Shown in pieces: positions 57,101 through 64,000 of a stretch of 64,000 nucleotides of DNA (positions within the stretch are counted from its first letter, which is position 1; every line of letters begins with the position of its first letter). Origin of the DNA: Buxus sempervirens (lineage: Eukaryota > Streptophyta > Magnoliopsida > Buxales > Buxaceae); the NCBI GenBank assembly GCA_947561395.2, contig OX387186.1:40629220-40693219 (forward strand), written 5' to 3'. The position numbers were made by a program, and so were the translations under genes. Below the pieces are notes generated by a model, which made no database searches, was not told the DNA's origin, and saw only the letters and a program-made list of their open reading frames with translations.

Positions 57101-58302
57101 CACGGGTTTTAATTGACAGCGGGTCGGCGTTAAAAGTCTGCCCGTTAATCACTTTTACCATGCTTGGTCTGGATCACTCAAAGATTAAGCAAAATGGGAG
57201 GATAGTGAGGGCTTTTGATAGCTCCAAGACCTACTCCCCAGGGGAGATTGAACTGCAGGTCACAATTGGACCGAATATTTTCAACATCACATTTGAAGTG
57301 ATGGATATTCCAGCAGCATTCAACCTGCTCCTAGGGAGGCCGTGGATACATTCGGCTAGGGCAATACCATCCACGCTCCACAAAAGGGTGAAATATATAA
57401 GAGGGCAAAGGGTGATAACTGTCCTAGCTGAAAACTTGGTGCCTCCCATTGTGTCACCTGACGTACCCTTAATAAATGTAGACCTAACTGTCGACAAGAT
57501 TGCGTTTCACTCATTTCAGTTCGAGACGGTCAATTACATACCTGGGGGGTGTGAGAAAGAAAAAAGAAAGGGGACTGCTGCAGAGAAAATGATAAAGAAA
57601 GTGATGGAAAAATACCACTTTCACCTGGGGAAAGGCCTGGGAATCAATTTGCAAGAAATAGTGGAGACAATCACGGCTAAGAAACTAATCCCTAAAGTAG
57701 GGTTGGGCTTCAAGCCTAGAGGTTGGAGGAGAATGAAGCATGAAGAAGGAGAAAAAAGAAGCAAAGGAAAACTCCCGCATCTGAGGGAGAATTTTCCAAG
57801 ATCCTCCTATACAATCCAAATAACTCCTTCTATGGACCAATCCAAACCTCCTTACCGAAACATCAACCCATTTCAAAAGCCTTTTGTTTCGGCCTTGCAA
57901 CCATACAACCCATCTCCAATACTGGAAGCAGCAGATGGGCCTGGGCCACAGCTCGAGCAGCCGGTGGATTTCTCTGAAGATGTCGGTGCATTCTTCGCCA
58001 TGACTGAGGGCGAAAATACAGTTGGTGACAAGGAGTTGCTGTTCATTGACTGGGCCGCAGTAAAGATTCCAGAGGAGGTCATTTCTGGATTGGGTACCGT
58101 AGCAGAAAAGGACAATACCCACCCGGTGATGATGGCATCGGATTCTGGGCTTGAAGAGCAGGATTTCCCTATTTCCCCTGCTCTCAAAAATTTTGTACTG
58201 AACAATTGGGAGGAAACTTCCCTTACCTTTGAAGCAGCGTTTGTTCGGCAAACTAACGCGGCTTCCAAAAAAAACTCCAATAGTGGAATGCCATTTCCCT
58301 GA
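57101..58302 (+). pseudogene. A-II protease and G-patch-like region
   Basis: Resumes directly after element C: LIDSGSAL protease site (Asp codon near 57115), LLLGRPWIHSARAIPSTLH, then the glycine-rich HLGKGLGIN / KVGLGFKPRGW region (about 57605-57725) and an acidic linker. Unlike A-I it has no stop here, but an A run at 58267-58274 has 8 As against 10 in A-I, which shifts the frame and ends it at TGA 58300-58302. Confidence 0.85.
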
Positions 58303-60694
58303 AGGTTCTAATGGGCCTTCGTCTTCAGGGGAATTATGTTTAGAAGGCTCACAAAAAACCCAAAAAGATTTTTCTATTTTTTCTAGAAAATTTAATTTTT
58401 TCAAAAAGGTCCAAACCACTTATGAACCCTATAAGAAAACTAAATTGGACCAGGTTGAATATGACTTCGACTTCGAGCTCGACTTTGATCTCATGGGGAT
58501 TGGAGAAAAGACTGAGGTCGAAGAAGAAGACGTTCCAAAAGAAATTGAATACCAATTGGAACGTCATGAAAAGGGGGTCCAACCTAATATTGAGGAGACC
58601 ATATCCATAAATCTTGGGACCGAAGATGACCCAAAAATAGTGAAAATCGGGGCATGCTTATCTGATGTGCAGCAAAATGAAATGTCACGGTTTTTGGCAG
58701 ATTACAAGGATGTGTTTGCTTGGTCGTATCGGGACATGTCGGGGTTAGACACTGACATGGTGGTGCACAAATTGCCAATTTTGCCAGGGGTTAAGCCAAT
58801 CAAGCAGAAGCTGAGAAGATTGAAACCTGAATGGACTCTGAATGTCAAGGACGAAGTGGTTAAACAATTCCAAACAGGATTTCTAGCAGTCTCTACGTAT
58901 CCCAAGTGGCTTGCAAACATAGTGCCAGTACCAAAGAAGGACGGGAAAGTCAGAATGTGCGTGGATTACAGAGATCTGAATAAGGCAAGCCCAAAGGATG
59001 ATTTTCCGCTTCCACACATAGACATCTTGGTGGACAATACTGCGGTACATAGCCTATTCTCCTTCATGGATGGCTTCTCTGGATATAATAAGATCAAAAT
59101 GGCTAAGGAAGATCAAGAGAAGACAACGTTTATCACGCCTTGGGGCACCTTCCACTACACTGTCATGCCATTTGGGCTTAAAAACGCTGGGGCAACATAC
59201 CAGCGGGCCATGACAGCACTATTCCATGACATGATCCACAAGGAGATGGAGGTCTATGTGGACGATATGATTGCCAAATCATGCAAAGAAGAGGACCATT
59301 TGATCAATCTGAAGAAAGTGTTTGATCATCTCAGGAAGTACAGTCTACGGCTTAACCCGGCAAAATGTGTCTTTGGGGCTACATCAGAGAAGGAGGTCAG
59401 GGGCTTTCTTGGAAGAATTCAGTACATAAGATGGTTCATAGCACAACTCACAGCTATCTGTGAACCAATTTTCAAACTTCTGAGGAAGGATAACCCGACG
59501 GTCTGGAATGAGGATTGCCAGCAGGCATTTGACACAATAAAGAGGTATTTGCTAAACCCACCTGTGTTAGTGCCACCAACTCCAAGAAGACCGCTGATCC
59601 TGTACTTGTCAGTATTGGAAACATCGATGGGATGTGTCTTGGGGCAGCATGATGAGACTGGTAGGAAGGAAAGGGCAATATACTATCTGAGTAAAAAATT
59701 CACAAAATATGAGGCCAAATACTCACCATTGGAAAAAACTTGTTGTGCTCTAGTGTGGGCCACTCAGAGGCTAAGGCAGTACTTCCTTAGTCACTCTACA
59801 CTATTGATATCCCGGATGGACCCACTTAAGTATTTGTTTGAGAAATCGGCATTAACTGGCAGAACGGCGAAGTGGCAGTTACTACTATCCGAATTTGACC
59901 TCAAATACATCACGCAAAAGGCGATCAAGGGTCAAGCCATTGCTAATCACATGGCTGCACATCCTTTGCCAGAATATCATCCTTTGAAGACCAACTTTCC
60001 AGATGAGGCAATTCTTTTTACTGAAGAGGAAGAAAGTGAGAGCTCTTGGCAGATGTTCTTTGATGGGGCTGCCAACATGAACGGAAATGGAATAGGGGCA
60101 GTTTTGGTCAAGCAAGATGGGTCCCACATCCCAATTGCAGTAAAGTTGAGATTCCAGTGCACCAATAATATTGCAGAATATGAAGCAAGTATAATTGGGT
60201 TGCAGGCCGCCATGGATCATGAAGTGGAGGAACTTGACGTATACGGAGATTCGAGTCTTATCATCTTCCAAACAACTAGTGAGTGGAAAACCAAGGATCA
60301 CAAATTGATCCCCTATCACCAGTATTTGGAAGAAATAAGCACAAATTTTACTCGAATTTCCTTCAATTATATGCCAAGGGCCAAGAATCAATTCGCGGAT
60401 GCTCTAGCAACATTGGCTTCCATGGTCAGCATGCCAGAAGGGGTAGACATCAAGCCACTGGAAATTGAAGTCAGGGATGAACCGGCTTACTATCTCGTTC
60501 TAGAGGGAGCACCCGAAGAAGAAGCACCATGGTTTCAAGATATCAAAAATTTCTTGAATGATCGAAAGTTGCCAAAAAATGCCACTTCTACAGAGAAAAG
60601 GACCATACAGAGATTAGCCGGTCAGTTCCTACTAAGTGGTGGACACTTGTACAAGAGATCACACAACAATATACTGCTCAGATGTGTTGCTAAG
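58303..60694 (+). pseudogene. pol: A-II reverse transcriptase and both RNase H domains, thumb deleted
   Basis: Open in the second frame across the linker, reverse transcriptase (CVDYRDLNKASPKDDFPLP, YVDD near 59255), first RNase H and archaeal-type RNase H (FFDGAANMNGNGIGAVLV, YGDSSLI). An in-frame deletion of about 93 bp near 59383 removes the segment that in A-I encodes GFIVSRRGIEID and neighbours (thumb start), joining it to EKEVRGFLGRI. Cut at 60694 by the A solo LTR. No stops, so this is the best preserved pol stretch, yet the polymerase is probably inactive. Confidence 0.87.
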
Positions 60695-63007
60695 TGTAGA
60701 CACCCCAAATTGCACAATAAAAATGATCAATAATCAGTCAAAAATCACTATCTCTTTGGAAACCAGCACAAAATTTGAGAAAATGAGTTTTTTCCTTGTA
60801 TCCGGCAACTCAGGTCGGATACAAGCGTATTTCTTCGTATCCGATGGAAAATGCCAGATACAAGTAGCCCTTAATGTATCCAGCAACATATGCCGGATAC
60901 ACATAGGTGCTTGTGTATCCGACCTGATATGTCGGATACATGTTTTTTTCTCAAAATTAGGGGTTTTCGAGAGTTTTCACTTTTACCATCATATCCTTCA
61001 TTAAAGGAGTGGAAATCTCGGAAATAGCCTTAGGGTTAAGGTTGGTGGGCTATAGACATTAGGTTGTGTCTACCATTCTCACCAACCCTAACCCTAGCCT
61101 TTGCCTATAAATAGGAGGCTCCTCCTTAAGCAAATGGCCAATAATCTTGCCAAGAAGAGCTTCGAGTGAAGAGGGCAACCACTGCGGAAGTGCTTCCAGA
61201 ACTCAGGTAAGCCTCAAACCTATCTTTTATTTTCTGTTTTACATTTCTAGATCTAGATCTCTTCTTCTACCTTTCTGTAGAATAAGGCCTTTTTGTGTGT
61301 ATGAAAATCCTTCCCCGGCTCAAAGTATCTCAAGATTCCCCCTAGCCGTAAAACGTGAAGGCGGGATCTAGGAGAAACGAGACTGGGGATTGACCCTAGT
61401 ACTAGAACCTATTTAGAATAAAGCCTTTTGAATCTTTGAAGCCCGTTTCATATTCAAAGTACCTCAAGATTATCTTGAAGAACCGTGTTTAACGGGGAGA
61501 GAGAACTAAGGGAAACGATAATGGAACGAAACCCTAGGTTGTTTTTAGAACCCCATTTTTATTGATATAAATGCTTGATATCTTTGCTATGCTATTGGAA
61601 TGGTTTTTAAACTTACACATACATAGCACATGATTTTGGCGGGATGGGCTCATATTTCGGGTTTATTGCATTTATTGTGATAAATCTGAAATAAATAGCC
61701 CCAATCAATTCTGGAATGTCTTCAAATGATTTTTAAAGGATTTGTATTCATCTTGCACGAATTGCACACACTTTGTCACAGTTTTGAATTGTTTTTCTCC
61801 AAAAAAGGCTTAACTTGACAGCAACTGTACCCCGACTTCGGACACTCATAACTTCATCGTCCGGATGAATTTTGGAGTGATTCCAGAACCATGGGAAAGG
61901 TAAGGCTGTCTAGTTTATGCCTACCAAATGTTATTAATTTATATCAACCAGAGTTTTGACACCTCTCTGTCGAAGTTGATTGGAGAGTTCAGGTTTAAAT
62001 ACGGAACTTGTGTCTTCGACGGAGCGCCATGTGTTCATTTTAAATCCGATTCGAGTGATTTTTGTTTCTGGGCACTCCTTTATGAGTCTATTTTCAAATC
62101 CAGTTGGTTTCATAATTTTTTGACTCCATTTGTATTATTGGTAACAGATTTACTCAGAACTACTCATCAGTACTTTTCTGAGTAAATCTGTGATCTTCGG
62201 GGCCTGTTCGGGAAGCCACCCAAGGCACATCCGATTGAGTTTTTGCATGAGGCTAGTTTCATTTGAAAGATGGTCATACAGACGTCATTCACCCCAAATT
62301 TCATGGATTTTTATGGAGCGGAGTTATCTAGGTGATTTTCCAAACTTGCATGCTTATCACTTTTGATTTCCTCCAGCAGCAACTTTAAAAGAGCCATAAC
62401 TCCTAGGATTTCAACCGGATGTACTTGAAATTTTGCATGAGTCTCTTATTTACCTTAATCTTTCAAATGGATTTGGTTTGATTCAATTTAAAATGGATTT
62501 GAATGATTTCAAGACAAATGGTTCTTGCTTTTACCGAATTTTCCGGATTTAACTCAACTTGGTTTTGTGCAACTTTTGCTTTGGATTTCGATTATTGGTG
62601 ATGTTCCAGAGATAATATTGACATAAAAGAGGATCTGGAGTCCATTTGGATCTTCAAGTGAGGATATCATACACTTGTCCTTTTTCAACGTTTTTAATGA
62701 TTTTTAGCAAGCTTTCTTATTTTTTGCATGAACAAACACTTCGCAACCACCTTGTGTGGGTGAATGGGGGTGCCTAACACCTTCTCCCATTCATAATCTA
62801 ATCCCCTTACCCATCTCTGGATTTGATTTTCAAGTAGGGTTATTTTTACTCTAGAATTGGCCTTTTTGCACTTTTGATTATCTTTGAATATTTTGGTGTC
62901 CATTCACACCCAAAATCTGAATGGTGGCGACTCTCCCAATTTTTATGTCGAGCCCCGTGTGTTGACGGAGGGATGATCATTCTAGTGATTTTTTCCCGTG
63001 TCTCACA
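60695..63007 (+). mobile_element. Solo LTR of family A inserted in A-II
   Basis: Starts TGTAGACACCCCAAATTGC, ends TGTCTCACA, flanked by CTAAG (60690-60694, 63008-63012). 2313 bp. Hairpins at 60796-60824, 60836-60861, 60874-60901 and 60914-60940; TATA box 61106-61113; donor GTAAGC at 61207. A-family sequence has thus inserted into an A-family element. No gene. Confidence 0.93.
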
Positions 63008-63012
63008 CTAAG

Positions 63013-64000
63013 GCAGAATCAAAAAGGTTAATCGAGACCGTACATGGAGGATTCTGTGGACCCCATATGAACGGACACATGCTGGCAAAGAAGATCCTAC
63101 GGTTGGGATATTACTGGTCGACCATGGAACATAATTTCTATATACATGTCAGGAAGTGTCACCAATGTCAGATATATGCAGATAACAAGCATGCACCCCC
63201 AAGTGAGTTGCACAACATGACATCACCATGGCCCTTCTCTATGTGGGGCATAGATGTCATTGGCATGATTTCACCTAAGGCATCGAGCGGGCACAGATTC
63301 ATCCTGGTGGCAATTGATTATTTCTCCAAGTGGGTAGAAGCAGCCTCATATGCAAATATCACAAGCAACCATGTTATTAAATTTTTTAAGCACAATATTA
63401 TTTGTCGCTATGAACTGCCCAGTGCCATAGTATCAGACAACGCTTCAAATATTAAGAACAAGGACATGAAAAAGATGTGTGAGTAGTTTCAGATCACCCA
63501 CCACAAGTCAGCTCCGTACAGGCCAAAGATGAATGGGGCAGTGGAAGTAGCAAACAAGAACATAAAGAAAATCATTCAAAAAATGGTAGTGAGCTACAAG
63601 GATTGGCATGAAATGCTACCACTTGCTCTACATGCCTACAGAACCTCGATCCGGACTTCAACCGGGGCAACCCCGTATTCCCTAGTCTATGGAATGGAAG
63701 CAGTCTTGCCAGTGGAAGTAGAAATCTCATCACTTAGAGTGCTCATGAAGGCAGAATTAGAAGAAGCTGAATGGATACAGTCAAGAAGTGATCAACTCAA
63801 CCTAATAGAAGAGAAGCGGTTAAAGGTGCTATGTCATGGCCAATTGTACCAGAAGAGAATGGCCTGGGCCTACAATAAGAAAGTGAGGCCCAGAGCTTTC
63901 CAAGAAGGAAATTTGGTTCTAAAGAAAATACTACCATTTTTGGAAGATCCTCGTGGTAAGTTCAAGCCCAATTGGGAAGGGCCTTATGTTATCAAGAAGG
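63013..64000 (+). pseudogene. pol: A-II integrase, continuing past window end
   Basis: HHCC region (ETVHGGFCGPHMNGHM ... KCHQCQIYADNKH), first Asp (MWGIDVIGM), second Asp (IVSDNASN, near 63435), Glu (NGAVEVANKN, near 63540), so all three catalytic residues are encoded. One TAG at 63484-63486 stands where A-I has CAG. The C-terminal part runs to the window edge (GPYVIKK). Compared with A-I this copy keeps the 72 bp missing there. Confidence 0.88.

Larger units (their letters stand above)
36537..64000 (+). mobile_element. Element A-II: Tat-type Ty3/gypsy retrotransposon, 3' end outside window
   Basis: 5' LTR 36537-38818, degenerate primer site, leader of about 2.9 kb, gag, protease, reverse transcriptase with two RNase H domains, and integrase running to the window end. 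Interrupted by element C (44297-57100) and by a solo LTR of its own family (60695-63007). Both joins restore continuity with the matching A-I sequence. Left target duplication would be GGGTC (36532-36536). By homology with A-I, antisense genes should follow beyond 64000. Confidence 0.9.

Overview
This is plant nuclear DNA that consists almost entirely of nested LTR retrotransposons. I see no ordinary single-copy host gene. The plant assignment rests on Tat-type Ty3/gypsy elements with two RNase H domains, a Sirevirus-like Ty1/copia element primed by initiator tRNA-Met, antisense plant-mobile-domain-like genes, and a piece of plastid DNA carrying psbE. The species cannot be named from what I see.

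Element names used here: A = Tat-type Ty3/gypsy family with 2.3 kb LTRs (TGTAGACACCCC...TGTCTCACA). B = a second, older Tat-like element. X = an LTR family beginning TGTAGACACC/TGTAAGCACC/TGTCAGCACT and ending GTGCGCACA/GTGTGCACA. T = LTRs beginning TGTAA(G/A)ACCCC and ending GGGGCGTTACA. C = the Sirevirus-like copia element.

Layout. 1-21322: right part of A-I. It has decayed gag-pol (1-5169), two spliced antisense genes (6150-7908 and 8356-14411, minus strand), and a 3' LTR (16578-21322). Solo LTR T1 (9517-12790) sits in the second antisense gene and solo LTR X1 (18836-21239) in the 3' LTR. 21323-33704: B, cut by A-I, by solo LTR T2 (22583-29592, itself holding inverted X-rev at 22956-27552 with psbE), by inverted A-like solo LTR A-rev (29812-31615), and by X2 (from 33705). 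33705-36536: LTR and primer site of X2, cut at 36537 by A-II. 36537-64000 and beyond: A-II, with 5' LTR, long leader, gag, and pol running off the window. A-II is split by element C (44297-57100, itself holding solo LTR T3 at 51422-53777) and by a solo LTR of its own family (60695-63007). Eight insertions have both 5-bp target duplications visible: GGAAC (T1), GTGGC (X1), GCTGA (T2), GGGAG (X-rev), GAGGA (A-rev), CACGG (C), CTGGA (T3) and CTAAG (A solo). Nesting therefore gives a relative order: B oldest; then A-I, T2, A-rev and X2; then T1, X1, X-rev and A-II; then C and the A solo LTR; then T3 inside C.

The coding parts are mostly pseudogenes. Several nonsense codons are TAG or TAA where the sister copy has CAG, CAA or TGG. 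The exceptions are the extra open reading frame of element C (54112-55392), which is uninterrupted, and the plastid psbE frame.

The most striking pattern is noncoding. LTR after LTR carries arrays of short hairpins. In one class the stem is constant and the loop varies (GTATCCGGC or GCCCGTA type); these lie just upstream of TATA boxes, both in the LTRs and in the promoters of the antisense genes, and the stem type does not follow LTR family. In a second class the loop or core is constant and the stems change by compensatory substitution (T1, T3 and the LTR of C). Palindromes upstream of the TATA box are known from maize Sirevirus LTRs. I do not know of a description of the constant-loop arrays or of stem cassettes shared between Tat LTRs and internal antisense promoters.
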